64,000 nt of DNA from Streptomyces sp. NBC_01275 (GTDB lineage Bacteria > Actinomycetota > Actinomycetes > Streptomycetales > Streptomycetaceae). The stretch spans positions 1,612,001-1,676,000 of the forward strand of contig NZ_JAPEOZ010000001.1 of assembly GCF_026340655.1 (NCBI RefSeq). The letters are read 5' to 3'. Below are positions 26,968 through 37,220 of the stretch, in pieces; position 1 is the stretch's first letter; each line of letters opens with the position of its first letter. A program made the position numbers and the translations under genes. Under the pieces are notes generated by a model. It ran no database searches. It was not told the origin of the DNA and was given only the letters and a program-made list of their open reading frames with translations.

Positions 26968-27763
26968 CACGGTGACCGAGTCGGAGGCGGCTCCGGCCGC
27001 GGTGCGGCACGCGGAGGAGGTCATGGGGACCGTGTTCTCCTTCGACGTCCGCGGCGGGGAGCCCGGGGCGGTGCGGGCGGCGCTGGACGAGGCGATCGCG
27101 TCCCTGCACCGGGTGAACGAGGTGTTCAGCACCTACCGCGAGGACAGCCAGGTCTCCCGGCTGGTACGCGGTGAGCTGACCGTCGGGGAGTGCGATCCCG
27201 AGGTGGCCGAGGTGCTGGAGCTGGGCGCCGAGGCGGAGCGGTCGAGCGACGGCTGGTTCAGCATGCGCTACGAGGGCCGGCTCGACCCGACCGGGATCGT
27301 CAAGGGCTGGGCCGCCGAACGGGCGGCGCGGCTGATCACCGAACGGGCGGACGTGAGCGGGGTCAGCGTCAACGGCGGCGGGGACGTACAGCTGCTGGGC
27401 GTCCCCGGGCCGGACCGGCCCTGGCGCGTCGGGGTGTCCGATCCGCTGCGGCCGGGCGGTCTCGCGGCCGTGGTCTCCGCGGCGGGCGCCGACGAGCTGG
27501 CGGTCGCGACGTCCGGCACGGCCGAGCGCGGCGCTCATATCGTCGACCCGCGCACGGGCCGCTCCGCGGTGACGGACCTGGTCGCCGTGACGGTCGTGGC
27601 GCCCCGCCTGACCTGGGCGGACTGCTGGGCCACGGCTGCCTTCGCCATGGGCTCCCGAGAGGCCCTGGGCTGGCTGGAGGCCCTGCCGGACGTGGAGGCC
27701 CTCCTGATCACGGCGGGCGACGAGGTCCGCTGCACCGGGGGGCTGGCCCGCCGACTGGGCTGA
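26960..27763 (+). CDS. apbE: FAD:protein FMN transferase ApbE
   Basis: Transfers FMN from FAD to threonine of SGAT motifs, so it should flavinylate the three-domain protein encoded just upstream. The 267-residue sequence shows the ApbE pattern: MGTVFSFDVRG, LDPTGIVKGWAAERAA, VNGGGDVQ, ATSGTAERGAHIVDPRTG and the late ADCWATAAFAMG. The GTG start overlaps the upstream gene by 8 nt. No signal peptide or lipobox is seen, unlike many Gram-negative ApbE; in actinobacteria many are cytoplasmic or anchored otherwise. The gene is convergent with argR, with a dispersed repeat between. Confidence 0.92.
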   Translation: MADTVTESEAAPAAVRHAEEVMGTVFSFDVRGGEPGAVRAALDEAIASLHRVNEVFSTYREDSQVSRLVRGELTVGECDPEVAEVLELGAEAERSSDGWFSMRYEGRLDPTGIVKGWAAERAARLITERADVSGVSVNGGGDVQLLGVPGPDRPWRVGVSDPLRPGGLAAVVSAAGADELAVATSGTAERGAHIVDPRTGRSAVTDLVAVTVVAPRLTWADCWATAAFAMGSREALGWLEALPDVEALLITAGDEVRCTGGLARRLG

Positions 27764-27789
27764 CCAGGCGGCTGACGGGACTGTCCCGG

Positions 27790-27850
27790 CCCAGGGGCGC
27801 GGGGCGGTGCCGATGTGCGGCTCCGCCGCGTGGGCGCTGCCGGCAGCGCA
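27790..27850 (-). repeat. Dispersed GC-rich palindromic element, copy 3
   Basis: Inverted relative to copies 1 and 2: on the plus strand CCAGGGGCGCGGGGC, then CGATGTGCGGCTCCGCCGCG, then TGGGCGCTGCC. It fills the gap between convergent apbE and argR and could terminate both. Confidence 0.75.
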
Positions 27851-27864
27851 CCCCCGCGCCTCCC

Positions 27865-28422
27865 TCAGTGCCCGTTCTGCGAAGCCAACCGCAGCAAGTG
27901 ATCCGCCAACGCCTGCCCCCCACTGGCCTCCCGGCTGATCAACAACAACGTGTCGTCACCCGCGATGGTCCCCAGAATGTCGTGCAGCTCAGCCTGATCG
28001 ATGGCCGAGGCCAGGAACTGCGCAGCCCCCGGAGGGGTCCGCAGGACCACGAGGTTCGCCGACGCCTCCGCGGAGATCAGCAGCTCCTGGGAGAGCCGCC
28101 GCATCCGCTCCTCCTTCGCCGACTCCCCGAGCGGCGCCCGGGGGGTCCGGAAACCCCCCTCGCTGGGCACCGCGTAGATCAGGTCACCGTCGTTGTTGCG
28201 GATCTTGACCGCGTTCAGCTCGTCGAGGTCCCGCGAGAGGGTCGCCTGGGTCACGCTGAGCCCGTCGTCGGACAGCAGCTTCGCCAACTGGCTCTGCGAC
28301 CGCACCGGTTGCCGGTTGAGAATGTCCACGATCCGGCGGTGACGCGCGGTGCGGGTCTGCGGCACGGCAGGCCCGTTGACCCCCGGCTCGCCCGGCTGCT
28401 CATGGTCCTGGGCCTGGCTCAT
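27865..28422 (-). CDS. argR: Arginine repressor ArgR
   Basis: Arginine-sensing DNA-binding repressor. The 185-residue protein has an N-terminal winged helix (about 25-88; [39 protein letters not shown]) and a C-terminal hexamerisation/arginine-binding domain (about 115-180; [32 protein letters not shown]). It ends the argCJBDR transcript, 22 nt after argD, so it is autoregulated through the argC promoter. ARG boxes at the argC and argG promoters are its likely targets. Confidence 0.96.
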   Translation of the reverse strand: MSQAQDHEQPGEPGVNGPAVPQTRTARHRRIVDILNRQPVRSQSQLAKLLSDDGLSVTQATLSRDLDELNAVKIRNNDGDLIYAVPSEGGFRTPRAPLGESAKEERMRRLSQELLISAEASANLVVLRTPPGAAQFLASAIDQAELHDILGTIAGDDTLLLISREASGGQALADHLLRLASQNGH

Positions 28423-28444
28423 CGTCGTCTCATTCTCCGGATCA

Positions 28445-29632
28445 TCAGTCCCCGCTCGGCGCGGCTGCGTCGAGGATGCCGGGCAGCGCCCCGAGGAACG
28501 CCTCCACCGCGTCGTCGCCGAGGTTCAGCGGCGGCATCAGCCGTACGACGTCGGGGGCGGGCGCGTTCACCAGGAAACCGGCCTCCTGAGCCGCCTGCTG
28601 CACCTGCGGCGCAAGCGGCCCCGTGAGCACGATACCCAGGAGGAGGCCCGCGCCCCGGACATAATCGATCAACGGGTGGCCGAGGCCCTCGATTCCGTCC
28701 CGCAACCGCTCGCTCTGCCGCTTGACGTTCTCCAGCAGCCCCTCGTTCTCGATGGTGTCGAGTACGGCGAGCCCGGCGGCGCAGGCGACGGGGTTGCCGC
28801 CGAACGTCGTGCCGTGGTGGCCGGGCTGGAGCAGGTCCGCGGCCCGCCCGAAGGCGACGGTCGCGCCGAGCGGCAGCCCGCCGCCGAGGCCCTTGGCGAG
28901 GGTCACGACGTCCGGCAGGACGCCCTCGTGGGCCTGGTACTCGAACCACTGACCGCACCGCCCGACGCCGGTCTGCACCTCGTCGAGGACCAGCAGCGAG
29001 CCGGTCGCGGCGGTGATCGCCCGGGCCGCCTTCAGATATCCCGCCGGCGGGACGACCACGCCGTTCTCGCCCTGGATGGGCTCGATGACGACGATGGCCG
29101 TCTCCTCGGTCACCGCGGCGGCCAGCGCCTGCGCGTCGCCGTACGGGACGTGGGTGACGTCGCCGGGCAGCGGCAGGAACGGCTCCTGCTTGCCGGGCTG
29201 TCCGGTGAGGGCGAGGGCGCCCATGGTGCGGCCGTGGAAGCCGCCCTGCGTGGCGACCATATGGGACCGCCCGGTGAGCCGGCCGATCTTGAACGCGCCC
29301 TCGTTGGCCTCGGCGCCGGAGTTGCAGAAGAACACCTTGCCGTCCCGGCCGAAGCAGCGCAGGAGCCGCTCGGCGAGGGCGACGGGCGGTTCGGCGATGA
29401 ACAGGTTGGAGACATGGCCGAGGGAGGCGATCTGGCTGCTCACGGCCTCCACGACCGCCGGGTGGGCGTGGCCGAGCGCGTTGACGGCGATGCCGCCGAC
29501 GAAGTCGACGTACTCCTTGCCGTCGGCGTCCCACAGCCGGGCGCCCTCGCCGCGGACGAGCGGGAGCCTCGGGGTGCCGTAGTTGTTCATGAGCGAGTCC
29601 TGCCACCGCTCGGTCAGTTCCTGGTTGCTCAT
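28445..29632 (-). CDS. argD: Acetylornithine aminotransferase
   Basis: PLP enzyme that converts N-acetylglutamate semialdehyde to N-acetylornithine. The 395-residue class-III aminotransferase has [49 protein letters not shown], and the PLP lysine in [16 protein letters not shown]. The ATG overlaps the argB stop by ATGA. Typical length and no lesions. Confidence 0.96.
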   Translation of the reverse strand: MSNQELTERWQDSLMNNYGTPRLPLVRGEGARLWDADGKEYVDFVGGIAVNALGHAHPAVVEAVSSQIASLGHVSNLFIAEPPVALAERLLRCFGRDGKVFFCNSGAEANEGAFKIGRLTGRSHMVATQGGFHGRTMGALALTGQPGKQEPFLPLPGDVTHVPYGDAQALAAAVTEETAIVVIEPIQGENGVVVPPAGYLKAARAITAATGSLLVLDEVQTGVGRCGQWFEYQAHEGVLPDVVTLAKGLGGGLPLGATVAFGRAADLLQPGHHGTTFGGNPVACAAGLAVLDTIENEGLLENVKRQSERLRDGIEGLGHPLIDYVRGAGLLLGIVLTGPLAPQVQQAAQEAGFLVNAPAPDVVRLMPPLNLGDDAVEAFLGALPGILDAAAPSGD

Positions 29633-30569
29633 GACGACTCCCCCTCTTGCTCGTCCGCTTGCGCGTCTTCGTCCTTGTTCTCCTGGTCGTCGGCGACGAC
29701 CATCGTGCCGATGCCCTCGTCCGTGAAGATCTCCAGCAGGATCGAGTGCTGGACGCGCCCGTCGATGACCCGGGCGGTGGTGACGCCGCCGCGTACGGCG
29801 TGCAGACAGCCCTCCATCTTCGGGACCATCCCGGAGCTCAACTCCGGCAGCAGCTTCTCCAGTTGGGAGGCGGTGAGGCGGCTGATCACCTCGTCGCTGT
29901 TCGGCCAGTCCTCGTAGAGGCCCTCGACGTCGGTGAGGACCATGAGGGTTTCGGCGCCCAGTGCCGCAGCGAGTGCCGCAGCCGCCGTATCAGCATTGAC
30001 GTTGTAGACATGTCCGTCGTCCTGGGAGCGGGCGATCGACGAGACGACCGGGATGCGGCCGTCGGCGAGCAGGGCCTCGATGGCGCCCGTGTCGATCGCG
30101 GTGATCTCGCCGACCCGTCCGATGTCGACCAACTCGCCGTCGATCTCGGGCCGGTGCTTGGTGGCGGTGATGGTGTGCGCGTCCTCGCCGGTCAACCCCA
30201 CGGCCAGCGGCCCGTGTTGGTTGAGCAGTCCGACCAGCTCGCGCTGGACCTGCCCGGCCAGCACCATCCGTACGACGTCCATGGCGTCCTCGGTGGTGAC
30301 GCGCAGGCCGGCCTTGAACTCGCTGACGATGCCGTGCTGGTCGAGGGCGGCGCTGATCTGCGGGCCGCCGCCGTGCACGACGACGGGCTTGAGGCCGGCG
30401 TGGTGCAGGAAGACGACGTCCTGCGCGAAGGCGGCCTTCAGGTCCTCGTCGATCATGGCGTTGCCGCCGAACTTGATGACGACGGTCTTGCCGTTGTGCC
30501 GGGTCAGCCAGGGCAGCGCCTCGATGAGGATCTGGGCCTTGGGCAGGGCGGTGTGTTTGCGGGTAGTGC

Positions 30570-30573
<4 letters not shown>
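29629..30573 (-). CDS. argB: Acetylglutamate kinase
   Basis: Phosphorylates N-acetylglutamate. The 314-residue amino-acid kinase has [34 protein letters not shown] and [10 protein letters not shown], all family signatures. The N-terminal extension (about 1-25, [20 protein letters not shown]) is the type found in arginine-inhibited hexameric enzymes. It carries an unusual acidic C-terminal tail rich in Asp/Glu after residue 290. Overlaps argJ by ATGA on one side and argD by ATGA on the other. Confidence 0.96.
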
Positions 30574-32758
<2,185 letters not shown>

Positions 32759-32770
32759 CTAGACGGCATG

Positions 32771-32806
32771 ACTATACGTTTCGATGCACGTTTATGCAAT
32801 CCATGC
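32771..32806 (-). promoter_or_regulatory. argC promoter overlapping ARG box
   Basis: Minus strand: -35 TTGCAT (32799-32794), 17-nt spacer, -10 TATAGT (32776-32771). The ARG-box-like palindrome TTGCATAAACGTGCATCG covers the -35 and most of the spacer, so ArgR binding would exclude RNA polymerase. Predicted transcript start near 32764, giving a leader of about 18 nt. Confidence 0.75.
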
Positions 32807-32882
32807 CGGGAGCCGGGGACGTCGGGGGCGTCGGCGACTCCGGAGCGACCCTGCCCGCGACTTAGGGTGCCCTAACCTCCCA

Positions 32883-32920
32883 GGAGGGGCAACGCCGGGC
32901 CCGCCCGGCGCCGCCCCTCC
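32883..32920 (-). terminator. Nested hairpin after the GH51 gene
   Basis: GGAGGGGC and GCCCCTCC enclose a second perfect stem GCCGGGC-CC-GCCCGGC. It begins 9 nt past the arabinofuranosidase stop. Confidence 0.75.
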
Positions 32921-32928
32921 CGCCTCTC

Positions 32929-35418
32929 CTACTTCTGCTTGATCCGCAGGAAGGTGATCGAGTTCGCCGGGAAGGTGTACGTGAACCTGTCCGCGACCCC
33001 GGTGAAGGTGGACCTCACCGGCGCGACCGGGGTCGCGGTCTCGGTGTTGACCGCGTTCGGGTCGGCGGTCAGGGTCGTCACGCGGGCCTTGGACGCGACC
33101 TCGGCGCCCCCGAGGTCGATCGCCGTGCGGGCCTCGGAGGACTGGGCGTTGACGACCTTGACGATCAGGTCGCCGGTCTTCTTGTCCTTGGTCACGACCT
33201 GGCGGAACGGCTCGGCCGGCTTGTCGTCGGTGAAGCTGCCCCACTCCTGGCCGTCGAGGTAGAGAGTGACCTGCCGGCCCCGCACCTTGACGTCGACGTC
33301 GTAGGCGCGGCCCGTCTCGACGGAGCCGGCCTTGGAGATCAGCGTCGACTTGCCCCCGTCCACGGCCTGCTCGACGGCGGACTGGGTGTTGTTCCAGCCG
33401 CCCAGGTTCCACCAGTAGTAGTTGCCGGTGTCCTTGACGCCGAAGGCGACGAGGAAGCCCTCCTTGCCGGACTTCTTGGTGGCCTTCACATGCAGGTCGT
33501 AGTCGTGCCAGCCCGGGTCGCCGGCCGAGACCATGGTGTTCTCGGCGGCGGTGTCCGTCTGCACGTACTGCCCGTCCTGGAGCGACCAGCTGCCGCCGCC
33601 GGTGTGCGCCCACCGCGAGGCGTCACCGGAGAAGTCGTCGCTCAGCAGCGGGTCGCCGTCCGCGCCGGTCACCTTCACGTCGTCGTACGCCGCGCTGGTC
33701 GCCCACGTCGACAGGCCCACGGCGCCGGTGATGGGCCCTTGCAGGGCCGGTGTCCCGGTGGCCGTCGAGGGCACCACCCGGTCGCCGACGTTGGTCATGA
33801 ACAGCTTCTGGACCTCGTAGTTGGCGGAGTTCCAGGAGGCGTGGTTGTTGAACCACACCATGTCCGGGCTCCACTGGACGTAGTCCTCGTTGGCGAACAG
33901 GGGTGCGTAGGAAGCGAGTTTGACGACGTCCGCGTTGCGTTCCAGGCCGGTCATGTACGCCGCTTCGGCGAGGCCGTTCTTGAAGGCGTTGCCCCAGGAG
34001 GCGTACTCGCCGAGGAAGACCTTCGGGCCGTTCCTGTCGTAGGAGTCGTAGCGGTCGTTGTTCTGCAGGAACCACTGCGGGCTGTTGTAGTAGTGCTCGT
34101 CGACCATCGCGACGTCGGCGTCCCGGTTGAGCTGCCAGGCCGTGTCGAAGGTCGAACCGGCGTCGTCGGGACCCGAGTTGGAGATGACGGTGACGTCCGG
34201 GTACTTCGCCTCGATCGCGGCGCGGAACTGCTGGAAGCGGGCGAAGAACTCGGTCGGGAGGTTCTCCTCGTTGCCGACCTCGAGATGGGTGAGGTGGAAG
34301 GGCTTGGGGTGGCCCATCGCCGCGCGCTTCTTGCCCCAGGTCGAGGTGACCGGGCCGTTGGCGAACTCGATGAGGTCGAGCGTGTCCTGGACGTGCCGCT
34401 TGAGCAGGGCGTCGTCGGCGACGGCCTTGTTCTGGCCGCAGCCGGTCACCAGGGCCGGGACCACAGGCAACGGCATGGCGCCGACGTCCTCGGCCAGTCG
34501 GAAGTACTCGTAGTAGCCGAGGCCGTAACTCTGGTTGTAGCCCCAGAAGTTGGAGTTGGTGGCGCGCTCCTCGACCGGGCCGATGGTGTCCTTCCACTGG
34601 TACGAGCGGGCCCGCTGCCAGTCGGAGGCCTCGCTGTAGTCCTGCATGGAGCCGGTGTTGACCAGGCAGCCGCCGGGGAAGCGGACGAAGCCCGGATGCA
34701 GGGCGGCGACCTTCTCGGCGAGGTCCTTGCGCAGCCCGTTGGGCTCGTGCCTGTAGGTGTCGCGCGGGAACAGCGACACCATGTCGAGGGCGGTCGCGGC
34801 CGAGGAGGCGACGGTCAGGCGGCCGGCGCTGCCGGCGCGGGTGGCGGTGAAGGTCGCCTTGTACCGCGCCCAGCCGCCGCTGCGCACGGCCACCTTGCGG
34901 GCGGTGGCGAGGGCGCCGTCGGCGTCCTGCAACGACACCGTCAGCGTGGTGCCGCTGTCGGCGCGGGCCCACACCGAGAAGTCGTACTTCTCGCCCTGCT
35001 CGACCCGGACGCCGGTGTTGTATCCGGCGTTGGTGACGGCCGAACCGGCGCTCAGGGAGAGGTAGTTGCGGTTGCGGTCGTTGAGCCGGCCCGCGTCGTT
35101 CAGGACCTGGGCCGTGCCGTCGACCGTCCAGGAGGTCAGCGGGGTGTACGCCTTGTTGTCGACGGTGGAGTACTCGAAGGACCGGTTCTGCACGAGCTCG
35201 GCGTACAGACCGCCGTCGGCGGCCCGGTTGATGTCCTCGAAGAAGACGCCGTACATCGTGTCGTCGATCTTCGCGCCCTTGGCGGTGGGGTCGACGGTGA
35301 GGGAGTAGTCGGTGACGACCTCGGCGTGGGCGGGGACGGGCACGAGGGCGGTGGCCGCCAGCAGGGCGGTGGCGGTGAGGCCCAGCCTCCAGCGGGTGGG
35401 GGTGGTGCTGCGTGACAT
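32929..35418 (-). CDS. Secreted GH51 alpha-L-arabinofuranosidase with accessory beta-sandwich domains
   Basis: An 829-residue exported enzyme that releases arabinose from arabinoxylan or arabinan. Signal peptide 1-32 (end AHA-EV). The GH51 barrel is built around FFEDINRAADGGLYAEL and RFPGGCLVNTG, with the acid/base Glu384 in LEVGNEEN and nucleophile Glu471 in FLGEYASWG. Residues about 100-215 look like a CBM4/9-type insertion, and 580-720 like a DUF1080/LamG-type sandwich (GNYYWWNLGGWNNTQSAVEQ) inserted in the C-terminal beta domain. GGAG precedes the ATG by 5 nt. Upstream TTCGAAC-containing repeats may be operators. Not linked to other arabinose genes here. Confidence 0.9.
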   Translation of the reverse strand: MSRSTTPTRWRLGLTATALLAATALVPVPAHAEVVTDYSLTVDPTAKGAKIDDTMYGVFFEDINRAADGGLYAELVQNRSFEYSTVDNKAYTPLTSWTVDGTAQVLNDAGRLNDRNRNYLSLSAGSAVTNAGYNTGVRVEQGEKYDFSVWARADSGTTLTVSLQDADGALATARKVAVRSGGWARYKATFTATRAGSAGRLTVASSAATALDMVSLFPRDTYRHEPNGLRKDLAEKVAALHPGFVRFPGGCLVNTGSMQDYSEASDWQRARSYQWKDTIGPVEERATNSNFWGYNQSYGLGYYEYFRLAEDVGAMPLPVVPALVTGCGQNKAVADDALLKRHVQDTLDLIEFANGPVTSTWGKKRAAMGHPKPFHLTHLEVGNEENLPTEFFARFQQFRAAIEAKYPDVTVISNSGPDDAGSTFDTAWQLNRDADVAMVDEHYYNSPQWFLQNNDRYDSYDRNGPKVFLGEYASWGNAFKNGLAEAAYMTGLERNADVVKLASYAPLFANEDYVQWSPDMVWFNNHASWNSANYEVQKLFMTNVGDRVVPSTATGTPALQGPITGAVGLSTWATSAAYDDVKVTGADGDPLLSDDFSGDASRWAHTGGGSWSLQDGQYVQTDTAAENTMVSAGDPGWHDYDLHVKATKKSGKEGFLVAFGVKDTGNYYWWNLGGWNNTQSAVEQAVDGGKSTLISKAGSVETGRAYDVDVKVRGRQVTLYLDGQEWGSFTDDKPAEPFRQVVTKDKKTGDLIVKVVNAQSSEARTAIDLGGAEVASKARVTTLTADPNAVNTETATPVAPVRSTFTGVADRFTYTFPANSITFLRIKQK

Positions 35419-35437
35419 GGATGCTCCGCGGCTCTCT

Positions 35438-35494
35438 GTTCACAGACGGTCGAACTGTTCTCACAGCCGGTCGAACCGTTCACAGATGTTCGAA
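35438..35494. repeat. Three 19-21-bp direct repeats upstream of the GH51 gene
   Basis: Units GTTCACAGACGGTCGAACT, GTTCTCACAGCCGGTCGAAC and GTTCACAGATGTTCGAA start at 35438, 35457 and 35478. They begin 20 nt upstream of the start codon and look like a multi-site operator for a sugar-responsive repressor. Confidence 0.6.
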
Positions 35495-35553
35495 ATATCG
35501 GACATTGATCAGCACTTCGGACGGCAAGATAGGGAGGGGACAGGAGCACGTCA

Positions 35554-36051
35554 ATGGGTCGCGCAGCAACGGAAGGGACGGGGATGGAGCGGAGAGAGAC
35601 GCCGAGGGACGAGTTCTGGCCAGTCGCCGACGTGCTCGCCCATCTGGCCGGGAGCTGGCGGGTCGAGCGGTCCGTCCGGGATCTCACGAGCGGCGACGAG
35701 GGCGGGTTCACCGGCGTCACCGCTTTCCGGCCATACGGCGAGGGCGACGGACTGCTGCATCACGAGTCGGGCACGTTCACCTGGCGGGGCGTCTCCCGGC
35801 CCGCCGAGCGGACACTGCGGTTCCTGCCCGGGACGGCACCGGGTTCGGCGGACGTACGGTTCGCCGACGGCCGCCCCTTCCACGACCTGGACCTGACGAC
35901 CGGGCGGCACATCACCGACCACCCCTGCGCCGCCGACCTCTACCGGGGCGAGTTCACCGTCCGCGACGCGGATCGCTGGCGGACGGTCTGGCGGGTGGGC
36001 GGCCCCGCCAAGGACCTCCTGCTCGTCACCGACTACGCCCGCGAGGGCTGA
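35554..36051 (+). CDS. DUF6314-like cytosolic protein
   Basis: A 165-residue protein; LAGSWRVERSVRDL, GFTGVTAFRP and LLHHESGTFTWRG form the lipocalin-like beta pattern of DUF6314 proteins. Function unknown in the family. AGGAG lies 7 nt before the ATG. Divergent from the GH51 gene; its last 19 nt overlap the convergent histidine-phosphatase-like gene. Confidence 0.7.
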   Translation: MGRAATEGTGMERRETPRDEFWPVADVLAHLAGSWRVERSVRDLTSGDEGGFTGVTAFRPYGEGDGLLHHESGTFTWRGVSRPAERTLRFLPGTAPGSADVRFADGRPFHDLDLTTGRHITDHPCAADLYRGEFTVRDADRWRTVWRVGGPAKDLLLVTDYAREG

Positions 36052-36626
36052 GCCGGCGCCCCCTCCAGACGCAGGTTCCAGCGCCCGCCCCGGCCGGTGA
36101 CGGTCGTCGCCGACAGCGGGCGCACATCGAGGTTCCAGTACGTCGAGGCCGGCGCCTTCAGCGCGTACACCAGGGCCGCGCGGATCACCGACGGCTCGGC
36201 CACCGCGACGATCCGGTCGCCGTCCCCCACCGGCCGGGTGTCCAGCCAGCCGCCCACCCGGGCGATGAACGCCAGCAGCGACTCGCCCCCGTGCGGGACG
36301 GCGTGCGGATCGGCGAGCCAGGCGTCCACGGCCTCCGGCTCGCGGGCCATCGCCTCGCCGAGGGTGAGACCGCGCCAGCGGCCCATGTCGCAGTCCCGCA
36401 GGGCGAGCTGCACCAGCGGGGCGTACCCGAGCACGTCCCCGGTGGCGCGGCTGCGCGGGGTCGGCGAGCAGTAGCGCAGCTCGGCGGCGGCCAGCGGCAC
36501 CAGGTCCGCGGCCGCTCGCTGCACCTCGTCCCAGCCGGCCGTGTCCAGCGGCCGGTCGTCCTCGAAGCGCTCCGCGAGCAGCGGTGAGCTGCGCGCGGCT
36601 GCGACGAAAGTGACCCGAAGTGGCAT
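36033..36626 (-). CDS. Histidine-phosphatase-like protein with degenerate catalytic motif
   Basis: A 197-residue protein whose overall pattern follows the histidine phosphatase (phosphoglycerate-mutase-like) superfamily: PLDTAGWDEVQRAA, RYCSPTPRSRATGDVL, and HGGESLLAFIARVGGWL. However the N-terminal catalytic RHG is replaced by VAAARSSP, and the second catalytic His region reads VAEPSVIRAAL where SHGGVIRAL is usual. Both catalytic histidines therefore seem absent, which would make it a pseudo-enzyme. The frame is otherwise intact. Convergent overlap with the DUF6314 gene. Confidence 0.75.
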   Translation of the reverse strand: MPLRVTFVAAARSSPLLAERFEDDRPLDTAGWDEVQRAAADLVPLAAAELRYCSPTPRSRATGDVLGYAPLVQLALRDCDMGRWRGLTLGEAMAREPEAVDAWLADPHAVPHGGESLLAFIARVGGWLDTRPVGDGDRIVAVAEPSVIRAALVYALKAPASTYWNLDVRPLSATTVTGRGGRWNLRLEGAPAQPSRA

Positions 36627-36701
36627 GCGGCGATGGTGAGCCGCGCAAGTGCGCAGGTCAAGAGCTGTCGGTGAGCTGGCGCGGGAATTCTTACCGACGG
36701 G

Positions 36702-37196
36702 TCAGGAGGTGCCGGACAAGTCGCCGGAAAACGCGCGCGGCCGCTCCAGGATGAGCGCCATCCACCGGTCCGGATCCTCCAGCGCCCGGAAGCCGACCTT
36801 CTCGTACACCCCGTGGGCGTCGGCCGTGGCGAGCAGGATGCGGCGCAGTCCGTGCGGCAGCAGGTGTTCGCGCACGGCGGCCACGAGGGAGGTTCCGATC
36901 CCCTTGCCGCGCACCGTCGGGTCGACGTACACGTCGCACAGCCAGGCGAAGGTCGCGAGGTCGGTGACGACCCGCGCGTAGGCGACCTGCTCCCCCGACG
37001 CCGAGTCGTAGACCCCGAAGTTCAGCGACGCGGCGATCGCCCGGTCCTGCTTCTCCCGTGCGCGGCCGAGCGCCCAGTACGCGTCGGTGGAGAGCCAGCG
37101 GTGCACGCGCTCGGCGTCGATGCGGGCGGGGTCGGTGGAGATCTCGTAGCCCTCGGCGAGCGGCGGGGTGTCCTTCATGGCCGGATCCTGGTTCAT
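36702..37196 (-). CDS. GNAT-family N-acetyltransferase
   Basis: A 164-residue protein with DVYVDPTVRGKGIGTSLVAAVREHLL (acetyl-CoA-binding motif A) and LLATADAHGVYEKVGFRAL (motif B). The early HRWLSTDAYWALGR pattern is common in a GNAT group of unknown substrate. GAGGA lies 7 nt before the first ATG; a second ATG six codons on has a similar site. It is 24 nt upstream-to-downstream of the MocR gene end (37221), so both may share a transcript. Confidence 0.85.
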   Translation of the reverse strand: MNQDPAMKDTPPLAEGYEISTDPARIDAERVHRWLSTDAYWALGRAREKQDRAIAASLNFGVYDSASGEQVAYARVVTDLATFAWLCDVYVDPTVRGKGIGTSLVAAVREHLLPHGLRRILLATADAHGVYEKVGFRALEDPDRWMALILERPRAFSGDLSGTS

Positions 37197-37220
37197 GGCC
37201 GCATCCTCACAGGACCGTGT

